The position numbers were made by a program, and so were the translations under genes. A stretch of DNA of 64,000 bases from contig NZ_RHHO01000055.1 of assembly GCF_003710865.1 (NCBI RefSeq), positions 21,033-85,032 on the forward strand. The letters are read 5' to 3'. The notes under the pieces are model-generated. The model saw only the letters and a list, made by a program, of their open reading frames with translations. It was not told the DNA's origin and did not search any database. Shown piece by piece: positions 44,724 through 56,078 of this stretch (positions are counted from its first letter, which is position 1; each line of letters starts with the position of its first letter). Origin of the DNA: Brevibacillus borstelensis. GTDB lineage: Bacteria > Bacillota > Bacilli > Brevibacillales > Brevibacillaceae.

Positions 44724-45752
44724 ATGTTATCGGACCGCCAACGATTGATTCTCAATGCGATTGTCGATAATTACATTCATTCGGCCGAACCTGTAGGCTC
44801 CCGAACCATTTCCAAAAAAGATGGCATCGGCTTTAGTTCGGCGACGATTCGCAACGAAATGGCCGACTTGGAAGAGCTGGGGTATCTGGAACAGCCGCAT
44901 ACCTCGGCGGGAAGGGTGCCCTCCACCAAAGGGTATCGCTTTTACGTAGACAACCTGATCCAGCCGCATTTATTGAACGACCTGGAATTGGGAAAGCTGA
45001 AGCAGCTGTTTGCCGAGCGTATTCATCACTTTGAACAGGTGATCGAATACACCGCTCAAATTCTTTCTCATGTGACCAACTACACGGCTATCGTGCTCGG
45101 TCCGGAGATCTTTGAGCATCGGCTGAAACATATTCAAATCGTTCCCTTGAACGAAGAACAGGCAGTAGCCATCGTGGTGACCAATACTGGTCGTGTGGAA
45201 AACAAGCTGATCGATCTGCCAAAGGGCGTCCGGCCGCAGGAGATTGAAAAGCTGGTCAACATCTTGAACACCAAGCTGTCTGATGTTCCGCTGTGGCAGC
45301 TGCGGCAGCGCCTTTATCAGGAAATAGCAGGCGAGATGAGACGTCACGTAGAGCAGTACGAAGAGATGCTGCATATCCTGGAAGACTCTTTGACCCGGGA
45401 AGAAAAAGAACGCGTCTATTTGCGCGGAGCGACCAAGATCATGAACCAGCCGGAGTTTCGCGATGTCGATAAGGTGAAGGATATTCTTGAGCTTCTGGAG
45501 CGAAATGACCAGCTGATTCATTTGTTCGGAGCGCCCGCGGAAGGGCTGACTGTCCGGATCGGGCAGGAAAATCAGTTGGATGCCATCAAGCAGTGCAGCA
45601 TCATTACGACATCCTATTCTTTGGGCGGAAAGCCTGTGGGGATGGTTGGAATACTTGGGCCTACCCGAATGGAATACAGCAAAGTCATCACCGTGTTGAA
45701 TTACCTGGCGGAAGGTCTCTCGCAAATGCTGACATCAGAATTTGAGAAATAG
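44724..45752 (+). CDS. hrcA: heat-inducible transcription repressor HrcA
   Basis: Winged-helix repressor of 342 residues that binds CIRCE and is kept active by GroEL. The N-terminal DNA-binding part includes 'AEPVGSRTISKK' and SSATIRNEMADLEELGYL; the GAF-like dimerisation part follows. GGGAGG precedes ATG. It regulates its own operon. Confidence 0.97.
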   Translation: MLSDRQRLILNAIVDNYIHSAEPVGSRTISKKDGIGFSSATIRNEMADLEELGYLEQPHTSAGRVPSTKGYRFYVDNLIQPHLLNDLELGKLKQLFAERIHHFEQVIEYTAQILSHVTNYTAIVLGPEIFEHRLKHIQIVPLNEEQAVAIVVTNTGRVENKLIDLPKGVRPQEIEKLVNILNTKLSDVPLWQLRQRLYQEIAGEMRRHVEQYEEMLHILEDSLTREEKERVYLRGATKIMNQPEFRDVDKVKDILELLERNDQLIHLFGAPAEGLTVRIGQENQLDAIKQCSIITTSYSLGGKPVGMVGILGPTRMEYSKVITVLNYLAEGLSQMLTSEFEK

Positions 45753-45808
45753 GAATATGGGAACGTCTCGGCCGTAGTGCCTCGGCGGTCACAGGAGGTA
45801 TTTGAATC

Positions 45809-46375
45809 TTGAACGATGAAAAAATGACCCAGGATGTTTCACCAGACAACGCAGCAGAAGAGACGACTGACAAAGCGGAGCAAACCGTCGATCCTGCTTC
45901 CGAGCAAGCGGAACAGATCGATTGGCAGCAGGAAGCGGAGCGCTGGAGAGCGCAGGCAGAAGAGAACAACAACCGCCTGTTGAGAGCGATGGCAGACATG
46001 GAAAACATGCGGCGCCGCCTGAGAAAAGAACAAGAGGATCTGGCGAAGTACGCCTCGCAAAAAGTGGTGGAGGAGCTGCTGCCTGTACTGGACAACTTTG
46101 AAAGGGCGCTTTCTGCCGACAAAGAGGCGATGACTGTCGAATCGCTTTTGACTGGTGTCGATATGGTGTACCGCCAGATGGTTCAAGTATTTGAAAAGGA
46201 AGGACTTGCACCCATTCCGGCGAAGGGACAGCCTTTTGATCCCCATGTTCACCAGGCGGTCATGCAAACGGAGGATCCTGAGTACGGATCCGGCGTGGTT
46301 GTTGAAGAGCTGCAAAAAGGCTATCAATTCAAGGACCGTGTCATTCGACCTGCCATGGTGAAAGTGAACGCCTAG
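45809..46375 (+). CDS. grpE: nucleotide exchange factor GrpE
   Basis: DnaK co-chaperone of 188 residues. The acidic N-terminal region and long coiled coil (WRAQAEENNNRLLRAMADMEN) are followed by the beta-wing domain. TTG start is supported by AGGAGGT nine bases upstream. It is the second gene of the HrcA operon. Confidence 0.96.
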   Translation: MNDEKMTQDVSPDNAAEETTDKAEQTVDPASEQAEQIDWQQEAERWRAQAEENNNRLLRAMADMENMRRRLRKEQEDLAKYASQKVVEELLPVLDNFERALSADKEAMTVESLLTGVDMVYRQMVQVFEKEGLAPIPAKGQPFDPHVHQAVMQTEDPEYGSGVVVEELQKGYQFKDRVIRPAMVKVNA

Positions 46376-46435
46376 CCGATTTTCTTTTTTTAGCGTCATA
46401 CAGCAAGCATGAATAACTAGTGAGTGAAGTCGTGA

Positions 46436-48289
<1,854 letters not shown>

Positions 48290-48310
48290 GCGAATGATAG
48301 CGAGAAAAGA

Positions 48311-48347
48311 AGTCAAAGTCACGGAACGCTGACTTTGACTTTTTTTC
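48311..48347 (+). terminator. terminator between dnaK and dnaJ
   Basis: AGTCAAAGTC and GACTTTGACT pair around ACGGAACGCT, then seven T. It may tune dnaJ levels relative to dnaK. Confidence 0.85.
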
Positions 48348-48400
48348 GAGTCTGTCACATGCTATGATAACAGTTGACTGTCATGGGAGTGATTCAGGAG

Positions 48401-49537
48401 ATGAAACGGGATTATTACGAGGTACTGGGAGTCTCCAAGGATGCGGATACCGAGGAAATCAAGAAGGCGTACCGCAAACTGGCTCGCAAGTACCACCCCG
48501 ATGTGAATAAAGAGGCGGATGCCGAAGCGAAGTTCAAGGAAGTAAAGGAAGCGTACGACGTTCTGTCCGATTCGCAAGCTCGCGCCCAGTATGACCGCTT
48601 TGGCCACCAGGACCCGAATCAGGGCTTCGGCGGCGGTGGATTTGGCGGCTTCGACGCGAACAATATGGGCGGCTTTGGCGACATCTTCGACATGTTCTTT
48701 GGCGGCGGCAGACGTGCCAATCCAAATGCTCCGCGCAAAGGCTCGGACCTGCAGTTTGGGCTGTCCATCGATTTTACGGAGGCCGTTTTCGGAAAAGAGA
48801 CAGATGTTGAGATTCCGAAAGAAGCCGAGTGCGATACTTGTCACGGCTCCGGAGCCAAACCGGGTTCCGGCGTTGAAACCTGCCATACGTGCAAGGGGAC
48901 GGGTCAGCAGGAAGTGGCCGCGAATACGCCGTTTGGACGGATCGTCAACCGGCGCGTTTGTCCGACCTGCGAGGGCAAAGGGAAGGTCGTCAAAGAGAAA
49001 TGCACCTCCTGCAAAGGCGCAGGTCGGGTCAAGATTCGCCGCAAAATTCACCTCAACATACCGGCCGGTGTGGATGACGGTGCCCAGCTTCGCGTTTCCG
49101 GCGAGGGAGAGCCGGGCTTCAACGGGGGGCCTCCGGGAGACTTGTACGTCGTCTTACGGGTAAAAGCGCACGAGTTTTTTGAACGTGAAGGGAACGATAT
49201 TTACTGCGAGGTGCCGATTACCTTTGCCCAAGCGGCACTGGGAGACGAGATCGAGGTACCGACTGTTGACGGTCGTGTCAAGCTGAAGATCCCGGCTGGT
49301 ACACAATCGGAGACCTTTTTCCGCCTGCGCGGGAAGGGTGTGCCGTTCTTGCGCGGAAACGGCCGCGGGGATCAGCATGTAAAGGCGCGCGTCGTCACGC
49401 CAAAAAAGCTGACAGACAGGCAAAAAGAACTGCTCCGGGAGTTTGCGGAGCTGTCGGGCGAGTCGCCTGGACATCCGGCATCGGAAGACAACGAGAGCTT
49501 TTTTGAAAGAATGAAACGCGCATTTCGCGGAGAGTAG
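48401..49537 (+). CDS. dnaJ: chaperone DnaJ (Hsp40)
   Basis: DnaK co-chaperone of about 378 residues. J domain '[13 protein letters not shown]' with HPD in KYHPDVNK, a Gly/Phe region, four zinc repeats ([32 protein letters not shown]) and the C-terminal substrate domains are all complete. The start MKRDYYEV is chosen by family comparison and the GGGAGTG site. Confidence 0.97.
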   Translation: MKRDYYEVLGVSKDADTEEIKKAYRKLARKYHPDVNKEADAEAKFKEVKEAYDVLSDSQARAQYDRFGHQDPNQGFGGGGFGGFDANNMGGFGDIFDMFFGGGRRANPNAPRKGSDLQFGLSIDFTEAVFGKETDVEIPKEAECDTCHGSGAKPGSGVETCHTCKGTGQQEVAANTPFGRIVNRRVCPTCEGKGKVVKEKCTSCKGAGRVKIRRKIHLNIPAGVDDGAQLRVSGEGEPGFNGGPPGDLYVVLRVKAHEFFEREGNDIYCEVPITFAQAALGDEIEVPTVDGRVKLKIPAGTQSETFFRLRGKGVPFLRGNGRGDQHVKARVVTPKKLTDRQKELLREFAELSGESPGHPASEDNESFFERMKRAFRGE

Positions 49538-49577
49538 TTTTGCCCAAGGAAAAGAGTAAATGGGGAGTTGGTAGTTC

Positions 49578-50519
49578 ATGAAATGGTCTGAAGTTAGTAT
49601 CCATACTACAGCGGAGGCAGTAGATGCAGTGTCCAATCTTCTATACGAGATGGGAGCCAACGGGGTTGTGATCGAAGACCCGGAGGTGCTGCATCGCGAT
49701 TGGGATACCCCATTTGGTGAGATCTACCAGCTATCCCCGGATGATTTTCCGGCCGAGGGCGTATTCGTCAAAGCGTATCTGGCGGCAGACAGCAGTACGC
49801 TCGGAGATATGCTGAGCGAGTTGAAACAGCAGCTGGACGAGTTGACAGGTTATGGCTTGGATATCGGAAAGGGCACGATTGCCGTAAACGATGTTCACGA
49901 AGACGAGTGGGCCCACGCCTGGAAAAAGTACTATAAGCCGGTGCATGTTTCCGATCGCATGACGATCAAGCCGGTTTGGGAAGAGTATCAGCAAAAGAGT
50001 CCGGATGAAGTCATCATCGAGATGGACCCGGGAATGGCTTTTGGAACGGGTACACACCCTACCACCATTCTTTGCCTGCGGGCCTTGGAAAAATATCTGC
50101 AGCCGGGGGACCGCGTATTTGACGTCGGGACCGGTACGGCTATTCTCAGCATCGCAGCGGTCAAATTGGGTGCTGAGCACGTTTTGGCTATGGACTTGGA
50201 TGAGGTGGCTGTCCGTTCCGCACAGGCCAATACGGAGCTGAACGGAGTCGATGAGAAAATTACGGTCAGACAGAACAACCTGCTGGAAGGCGTCGATGGA
50301 CCGGTAGACCTCGTCGTCGCCAACATTTTGGCTGAGATCATCGTTCGTTTTACAGATGACGTCTACCGCGTACTCAAGCCGGAGGGAACGTTCATTGCCT
50401 CAGGCATCATCGAAGCCAAAGCGCAAGAAGTGAAAAACGCGATGGCTGCATCCGGTTTGGAGATCGTGGAAACCATTTTCATTGATGATTGGGTAGCCAT
50501 TACAGCAAAAAAAAGATAA
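49578..50519 (+). CDS. prmA: ribosomal protein L11 methyltransferase
   Basis: SAM-dependent methyltransferase of 313 residues that methylates L11. N-terminal substrate domain, then motif I VFDVGTGTAILSIAA and the catalytic-region 'DLVVANILAEII'. It follows dnaJ and precedes rsmE as in B. subtilis. Confidence 0.96.
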   Translation: MKWSEVSIHTTAEAVDAVSNLLYEMGANGVVIEDPEVLHRDWDTPFGEIYQLSPDDFPAEGVFVKAYLAADSSTLGDMLSELKQQLDELTGYGLDIGKGTIAVNDVHEDEWAHAWKKYYKPVHVSDRMTIKPVWEEYQQKSPDEVIIEMDPGMAFGTGTHPTTILCLRALEKYLQPGDRVFDVGTGTAILSIAAVKLGAEHVLAMDLDEVAVRSAQANTELNGVDEKITVRQNNLLEGVDGPVDLVVANILAEIIVRFTDDVYRVLKPEGTFIASGIIEAKAQEVKNAMAASGLEIVETIFIDDWVAITAKKR

Positions 50520-50537
50520 AATAGTGAGGTTAGCGGG

Positions 50538-51287
50538 ATGCAAAGATATTTTGTCGAGCCGCACCTGTTCTCCGAACGAGAGGTCACCATTACAGGCGAT
50601 GACGTTCATCATATCGTAAATGTGATGCGGGCAAAAAGCGGCGAGGAGATCATCGTCAGCGATGGAGCAGGACGTTCCGCGATTGTTCGCATCGATTCCT
50701 TGTCCGGCAAGGAAGTAGTGGCAACTGTTGTGGAGCTGCTTCGCGAACAGCGGGAGCTCCCGGTGCAGATCACGATTGGACAGGGTTTGCCAAAAGGTGA
50801 AAAGATGGAGTGGGTCCTGCAAAAGGGAACGGAATTGGGAGCGTTCGCTTTTTTTCCTTTTTCCTCCGAGCGGACCATCGTCAAGCTGGACGCCAAGAAA
50901 GAGGCGAAGAAGCTGGACCGCTGGCGCAAGATTGTCAAGGAAGCGGCGGAACAGTCGCATCGCAGTATCTTGCCGGAGCTGCTGGCACCAGTCACGTTCA
51001 GACAGATCGTGGAGGAATCATCGCGCTACACCCGTGCGGTGATTGCATACGAAAAAGAAGGCGGTACAACACTGCATGAGGTTTTGCCGGCACTGATGCC
51101 GGGCGACTCGCTGCTGGTCCTGATCGGACCGGAGGGAGGTTTTGCCCCGGAGGAAGTAGCAGCGGCTGAAGCTGCCGGAATCCGGTCCATTTCCCTTGGT
51201 CCCCGTATCTTGCGGACGGAAACAGCTTGCCAATACGTGCTGGCGGCGGCATCTTATCAGTTTGAGCGTACCCTGGGCCAATCATAA
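50538..51287 (+). CDS. rsmE: 16S rRNA m3U1498 methyltransferase RsmE
   Basis: SPOUT-class methyltransferase of 249 residues. An N-terminal PUA-like RNA-binding part (QRYFVEPHLF) and the SPOUT knot 'LIGPEGGFAPEEV' with 'SLGPRILRTETA' are clear. It starts 18 bases after prmA. Confidence 0.96.
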   Translation: MQRYFVEPHLFSEREVTITGDDVHHIVNVMRAKSGEEIIVSDGAGRSAIVRIDSLSGKEVVATVVELLREQRELPVQITIGQGLPKGEKMEWVLQKGTELGAFAFFPFSSERTIVKLDAKKEAKKLDRWRKIVKEAAEQSHRSILPELLAPVTFRQIVEESSRYTRAVIAYEKEGGTTLHEVLPALMPGDSLLVLIGPEGGFAPEEVAAAEAAGIRSISLGPRILRTETACQYVLAAASYQFERTLGQS

Positions 51288-51330
51288 AAAATTTCAATCG
51301 TTTATGGATAGAGTGAAAGGAGGAGGCGCA

Positions 51331-52689
51331 ATGTCTACGGTTGCTTTCCACACATTGGGTTGTAAAGTGAACAGCTACGAGACGGAAGCGATCTGGCAGC
51401 TGTTTAAAAACAGTGGCTACGAGCGGGTTGATTTTGAACAGGATGAGGCAGACGTTTACGTTATCAATACATGTACAGTTACCAACACCGGAGACAAGAA
51501 GAGCCGTCAGGTCATTCGCCGTGCGATCCGCCGCAATCCTGACGCCATTGTCGCTGTTACCGGTTGCTATGCGCAAACCTCCCCGAGCGAAATCGCTCAA
51601 ATTCCGGGAGTAGACATCATTGTCGGAACTCAGGGGCGCGAGAAGCTGATCGAGTATGTGGATCAGATCCGTTCTGAGCGCAAGCCGATCAACGCAGTAG
51701 CAAACATCATGAAAGCGCGCGAATTCGAGGAGTTGGACGTACCCAACTTTACCGACCGCACGCGGGCTTCGCTGAAAATTCAGGAGGGCTGCAACAACTT
51801 TTGCACCTTCTGCATTATTCCATGGGCGCGGGGCCTGATGCGTTCCCGCAAACCGGAAAGTGTCCTTGAGCAAGCGAGACAGCTGGTTGCGGCGGGGTAC
51901 CTGGAGATCGTTTTGACCGGTATCCACACAGGCGGCTACGGGGAAGATCTGGAAGATTACAACCTGGCCAAGCTGCTTGTCGACCTGCATCAGGTAGAAG
52001 GCTTGAAGCGCATCCGCATCAGTTCGATTGAAGCGAGCCAAATCACGGATGAAGTGATCGACGTAATCAATCATTCAGACCGCGTCGTGCGCCATCTGCA
52101 CGTACCGCTTCAGGCCGGCGACGATGACGTGTTGAAACGGATGCGCCGGAAATACACCACGGCAGAGTTTTATGAAAAAATGGTCAAGGTTCGCGAGGCG
52201 CTGCCTGGCGTTGCTTTGACAACAGACGTGATTGTCGGCTTCCCAGGCGAGACGGACGAGCAATTCCGCAATGGATACGAGTTCATTCAAAAGATCGGCT
52301 TTGCCGAGCTGCATGTGTTCCCGTACTCGATGCGGACAGGCACTCCAGCGGCACGGATGACCGATCAAATTCCGGAAGAAATCAAGCACGAGCGCGTAAC
52401 CCAGCTTCTGGGGCTGAACCGAGAGCTGACGCTTCAATACGCCCAGCAATTTGTCGGAGAGGTCCTGGAGGTTATTCCTGAGCGTCCTTACAAAGAAGCG
52501 CCCGAAAGCGGCCTCTTGATGGGGTATTCGGACAATTATCTCAATCTCGTTTTCCCTGGCGATGAATCCATGATCGGCAAGATTTGCAAGGTACGGCTGG
52601 ATGAAGCAGGCTCTGAATACTGCAAAGGCACGTTTGTCCGCGTTCTGGACACACCGATCCCGATGCAGTTGAAGGAACACGTGGGATGA
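51331..52689 (+). CDS. mtaB: tRNA t6A37 methylthiotransferase MtaB (YqeV)
   Basis: Radical SAM methylthiotransferase of about 452 residues. Three N-terminal cysteines (TLGCKVN, NTCTVT, TGCYAQ) bind one cluster; CNNFCTFC binds the radical SAM cluster; a TRAM domain closes the protein. It converts t6A to ms2t6A in tRNAs reading ANN codons. AAAGGAGGAGG precedes ATG 51331. It overlaps the Nudix gene by four bases. Confidence 0.96.
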   Translation: MSTVAFHTLGCKVNSYETEAIWQLFKNSGYERVDFEQDEADVYVINTCTVTNTGDKKSRQVIRRAIRRNPDAIVAVTGCYAQTSPSEIAQIPGVDIIVGTQGREKLIEYVDQIRSERKPINAVANIMKAREFEELDVPNFTDRTRASLKIQEGCNNFCTFCIIPWARGLMRSRKPESVLEQARQLVAAGYLEIVLTGIHTGGYGEDLEDYNLAKLLVDLHQVEGLKRIRISSIEASQITDEVIDVINHSDRVVRHLHVPLQAGDDDVLKRMRRKYTTAEFYEKMVKVREALPGVALTTDVIVGFPGETDEQFRNGYEFIQKIGFAELHVFPYSMRTGTPAARMTDQIPEEIKHERVTQLLGLNRELTLQYAQQFVGEVLEVIPERPYKEAPESGLLMGYSDNYLNLVFPGDESMIGKICKVRLDEAGSEYCKGTFVRVLDTPIPMQLKEHVG

Positions 52690-53114
52690 AGGAAATCTCT
52701 GCTGGCGGCGTCGTCTACCAAGCAACAGACAGCAACCTGCTGATCATGCTGATAGAAGATCGCTACGGAAAAGTTACACTCGCCAAAGGGAAGCAGGAAC
52801 TAGGGGAAACGATTGAGGAAACAGCTCTCCGCGAGGTACTGGAGGAGACTGGGGTGAGAGGGCGTCTGGGAGAAAAGCTGGACACCATCTATTACGACTA
52901 CCATCATCCTGTCACGGGAGAACTGGTCAATAAAGAGGTCCACTATTATCTGGTAGAAGCGTATTCTACCGAGATCGTTGTTCAGGAGGAAGAGATCAAC
53001 GCTGTCCATTGGCATTCTCCGGATGAGGCGTGGGCGCTGCAGCAAAAGCGCGGGTACCGGAACAACGATAATGTGCTTCGCCTAGCTTTGCACCATTTCG
53101 GGATTGAGGTGTAA
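52686..53114 (+). CDS. Nudix hydrolase
   Basis: Pyrophosphohydrolase of 142 residues with the Nudix box GxxxxxEx7REVLEETGV (from [11 protein letters not shown] onward). ATGA overlap with mtaB couples translation. The substrate is unknown; house-cleaning of oxidised or damaged nucleotides is common in the family. Confidence 0.9.
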   Translation: MKEISAGGVVYQATDSNLLIMLIEDRYGKVTLAKGKQELGETIEETALREVLEETGVRGRLGEKLDTIYYDYHHPVTGELVNKEVHYYLVEAYSTEIVVQEEEINAVHWHSPDEAWALQQKRGYRNNDNVLRLALHHFGIEV

Positions 53115-53118
53115 GAAT

Positions 53119-53784
53119 ATGAAATTGAACAAGTATATCGACCATACCCTGTTAAAGCCTGATGCGACCGCTGCGATGATTGACAAGCTGTGCGCGGAAG
53201 CAAGAGAACATGATTTTGCCTCGGTTTGCGTAAATCCTTACTGGGTCAAACGCTCTGCCGAACTGCTGGCGGGAACGGATGTAAAGGTGTGCACGGTCAT
53301 CGGATTCCCTCTCGGGGCAAACTCGACGGCAGCCAAGGCAGCGGAAACCCGCGATGCGATTGCGAACGGTGCGACGGAAGTTGACATGGTCCTGAATATC
53401 GGTGCACTCAAATCAGGTGATCTTGAGGCCGTCAAGCAGGATGTAGCCGCCGTGAAGGAGGCTTGTGGCGATGTACTCCTGAAAGTGATCCTGGAAACGG
53501 GGCTTTTGACCGAGGAAGAAAAAGTAACGGCTTGCAAACTGTGCGTCGAAGCAGGAGCAGATTACGTAAAGACTTCTACCGGTTTTGGTCCGGGCGGCGC
53601 GACTGTCGAAGATATCGCACTTATGCGGAAAACGGTCGGGCCCGAAGTAGGTGTAAAAGCTTCCGGCGGTGTCCGTGATCGTGCTGCAGCACTTGCCATG
53701 ATCGAAGCAGGAGCCACTCGCATCGGCGCCAGCTCCGGTATCGCGATTGTAAACGGTGGGGAAGCAGCGGGAAGCGGCTACTAA
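53119..53784 (+). CDS. deoC: deoxyribose-phosphate aldolase
   Basis: Splits deoxyribose-5-phosphate to glyceraldehyde-3-phosphate and acetaldehyde; 221 residues. '[11 protein letters not shown]' is the N-terminal strand, '[11 protein letters not shown]' and the Schiff-base lysine in '[10 protein letters not shown]' are intact. GAGGTG precedes ATG. A terminator follows. Confidence 0.96.
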   Translation: MKLNKYIDHTLLKPDATAAMIDKLCAEAREHDFASVCVNPYWVKRSAELLAGTDVKVCTVIGFPLGANSTAAKAAETRDAIANGATEVDMVLNIGALKSGDLEAVKQDVAAVKEACGDVLLKVILETGLLTEEEKVTACKLCVEAGADYVKTSTGFGPGGATVEDIALMRKTVGPEVGVKASGGVRDRAAALAMIEAGATRIGASSGIAIVNGGEAAGSGY

Positions 53785-53791
53785 ACAACGG

Positions 53792-53823
53792 AAAGCCTGA
53801 CCGTTTGATGGTCAGGCTTTTTT
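53792..53823 (+). terminator. deoC terminator
   Basis: AAAGCCTGAC and GTCAGGCTTT pair around an eight-base loop, then TTT. Confidence 0.88.
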
Positions 53824-53898
53824 ATTCTTTTACGAGGCTGCTGCAGTCTGTTTTCTGTTATACTTTTGCAACAGATGTCACCATCTAACGGAATTTCA

Positions 53899-53930
53899 GC
53901 CCGGCAAGGCGTGTTTGCCCTAAGCCGGGC
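53899..53930 (+). other. hairpin in the leader of the lrgAB-type operon
   Basis: GCCCGGC and GCCGGGC flank AAGGC-GTGTTT-GCC-TTA-like inner pairs. No T tract follows. It lies about 35 bases past a possible extended -10 (TGTTATACT at 53856-53864) and 50 bases before the start codon, so it may affect mRNA stability or act as a regulator site. Confidence 0.45.
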
Positions 53931-53982
53931 ACAGTTGTTTGTCATAGGGAGATCAGATAAGGAGAGAGGAGAGCGAGTTTTC

Positions 53983-54384
53983 GTGAAGACCATCAAAGGC
54001 ATCATTTTGCTGCTCGCCTTTTATGGGATCGGAACGATGGCGAGCCAGTGGCTTCACATTCCACTGCCGGGAAACCTTCTGGGAATGCTCCTGCTGACGC
54101 TTGCCCTGATCACCGGGGTTGTCAAGCTGGATTGGGTAGAAGAAGCAAGTCATTTGCTGATTCGCCATATGATGCTGTTTTTTGTGCCGATTCTGGTAGG
54201 AGTCGCATCCTATTTACAGACAGTAGCGCAAAATCCGCTGCCGCTGATTTTGGCGATGGTGCTGGGGCCCGCTTTTGTCATGATTGTATCCGGGAAGGTG
54301 ATCCAATGGTATCTGGATCGGAAACGGGAAAAGACGGCTGCTCCGACCCCGGCAGAAGCAGAGAGGAGGTCGCTGGATGCTTAG
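53983..54384 (+). CDS. LrgA/CidA-family membrane protein
   Basis: Holin-like small membrane protein of 133 residues with four helices; 'HIPLPGNLLGMLLL' and 'LIRHMMLFFVPILVGV' are family signatures. Members work with an LrgB-type partner in murein hydrolase control or pyruvate transport. GTG 53983 is preceded by GGAGAGAGGAGAG. It overlaps the LrgB-type gene by eight bases. No LysR-type or two-component regulator is adjacent. Confidence 0.9.
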   Translation: MKTIKGIILLLAFYGIGTMASQWLHIPLPGNLLGMLLLTLALITGVVKLDWVEEASHLLIRHMMLFFVPILVGVASYLQTVAQNPLPLILAMVLGPAFVMIVSGKVIQWYLDRKREKTAAPTPAEAERRSLDA

Positions 54385-55042
54385 TCCATTGCTTGCGATA
54401 ATCGTAACGCTGGCGGCCTATAAGATGGCGATGTATGCCGCTGCGCGTTTTCCTATTATCCAGCCCGTTTTGGTGGCATCGGTTTGCGCCTGGTTTATCT
54501 GGTGGGTCATCAATGGCGACTGGGATGCTTATCGGCTGGGGGGAGACTGGATTTCCTTCTGGGTAGGCCCGGCCACAGTGGCGCTGGCTGTTCCCCTGGC
54601 CAAACAGATACGCGAATTTGCCCACATCTGGCGGGGCGTGCTGCTTGGCGTCGGGGCTGGCTGCGCAGTCGCGATACTCACTGTCTTTGGATTGGGCTTG
54701 TTGTTTGGAACGGATGATGTGCTGACAAAAAGCATGCTGACCAAATCGGTCACGACACCGATCGCGGTTGAGCTGAGCAAAAACATCGGCGGAGTCCCCG
54801 CATTGGCCGCATTCTTTACAGCGCTGACCGGGATTGTCGGCATCGCTTTTGCCCGTCCGCTGCTTGCGCTAGTCGGGGTAAAAGATGACTGGGCGATCGG
54901 TATTGCCGTCGGAACGAGCGCACATGCGATCGGAACGGCAAGTCTGAACCGCGTTTCCCAAGTCCAGACCGCTGCCTCCAGTGTAGCGATGATTATGGCC
55001 GGAGTTGTCACCGCCATTTATTTAATTCCTTTCTCACTCTGA
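54377..55042 (+). CDS. LrgB/CidB-family membrane protein
   Basis: Polytopic membrane protein of 221 residues with several helices. The family core 'KSMLTKSVTTPIAVELSK' and the end 'GTSAHAIGTASLNRVS' are present. GAGAGGAGGT precedes the ATG. It works with the preceding LrgA-type protein. Confidence 0.92.
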   Translation: MLSPLLAIIVTLAAYKMAMYAAARFPIIQPVLVASVCAWFIWWVINGDWDAYRLGGDWISFWVGPATVALAVPLAKQIREFAHIWRGVLLGVGAGCAVAILTVFGLGLLFGTDDVLTKSMLTKSVTTPIAVELSKNIGGVPALAAFFTALTGIVGIAFARPLLALVGVKDDWAIGIAVGTSAHAIGTASLNRVSQVQTAASSVAMIMAGVVTAIYLIPFSL

Positions 55043-55061
55043 TTTTACGCCAGAAACGCGT

Positions 55062-56000
55062 TTACGTCCTTTTTTTGTCAGGGACCATCCACCTGACGAA
55101 CGCAGCAATTTGACGAGTAAAGGGCAGGGCAGCCAGCGAGCAGATGACATTGAAGATCGTCTGCGAATGAGCGATCTGCATCGAGGGACTGTCCGTTAAA
55201 AATGCGCTGACCAGGGCAAGCTGAGAAAGAAACGGCAAAAACAGGAGAGCACCGGCACCGTTGAACAAGGTATGGCACCACGCCACCTGTCTGGACGCAG
55301 CATTCGTTCCAAAGCTCGCGATCACGGCGGTAAAGCACGTGCCGATGTTGGCCCCAAGCACAATCGCCAAGGCCGTCTCCATCGAGAGAATGTGATGGGA
55401 CATCAGCCCCATTGTAATTGCGGTGGTAGCCGAGCTGCTGTGGATCAACGCCGTAAAAATCGTACCCGTGAGTAAACCGAGCCAGATGGAATGGCTGCTT
55501 TCCAGAAACAAGGCGCGAAACGTATCGGACTGTTGGAGCGGTCCGGCCATGACCTGCATCGTGTCAATGCCGAGAAAGATCAAGCCAAAGCCCGCTACGA
55601 CCAGCCCGATACAGCGCGGCAGCCGGCGCGGCAGAAGCCACATGGCGACGCCTACCAGCAGCATCGGCACGGCAAAAGACTCGAGGCGAAGGGCAATCAA
55701 TTCAGTCGTTACGGTCGTTCCAACGTTTGTTCCGAGAATGATTCCCACCGTCTGGGCGAAGCCGATCATGCCTGCGTGCGTAAGTCCGATGGTCAAGACC
55801 GTTACCGCGCTGGAGCTCTGCAGGACAAAGGTGGAGAGCAGCCCCACCCAAAAGCTGTGCACAGGAGTACGGGTAAAACGGGCTAGCCAATCAGCCATGC
55901 GTTTGCCGGCCAGATTCTGAAAGCCGGTTCGCATGGCGTACATACCCAATAGAAAAAAGCTCAGTCCAAACGTAAAGGGAGCGAGGACAGCACCGATCAC
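55062..56000 (-). CDS. yqeW: Na+/phosphate cotransporter-like protein YqeW
   Basis: Membrane protein of 312 residues, PNaS (NptA) family. The two inverted repeat signatures are LQSSSAVT and IHSSSATTA, with GTNVGTT and GANIGTC in each half. AAGGAGG lies seven bases before GTG 56000. In B. subtilis it follows mtaB on the same strand; here it is inverted after an inserted lrgAB-type pair. Confidence 0.92.
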   Translation of the reverse strand: MIGAVLAPFTFGLSFFLLGMYAMRTGFQNLAGKRMADWLARFTRTPVHSFWVGLLSTFVLQSSSAVTVLTIGLTHAGMIGFAQTVGIILGTNVGTTVTTELIALRLESFAVPMLLVGVAMWLLPRRLPRCIGLVVAGFGLIFLGIDTMQVMAGPLQQSDTFRALFLESSHSIWLGLLTGTIFTALIHSSSATTAITMGLMSHHILSMETALAIVLGANIGTCFTAVIASFGTNAASRQVAWCHTLFNGAGALLFLPFLSQLALVSAFLTDSPSMQIAHSQTIFNVICSLAALPFTRQIAAFVRWMVPDKKRT

Positions 56001-56078
56001 AAGCGATCCTCCTTACCTGTCGGGTTATATATTACGCTATGCCTGTACCGAGACGAGCATGACAAGGAGGATCACCAA

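Noticed and set aside
55043..55080. AAACGCGTTT palindrome plus T run as a terminator between lrgB-type gene and yqeW
   Set aside because: A ten-base palindrome without a loop cannot form a stable hairpin.
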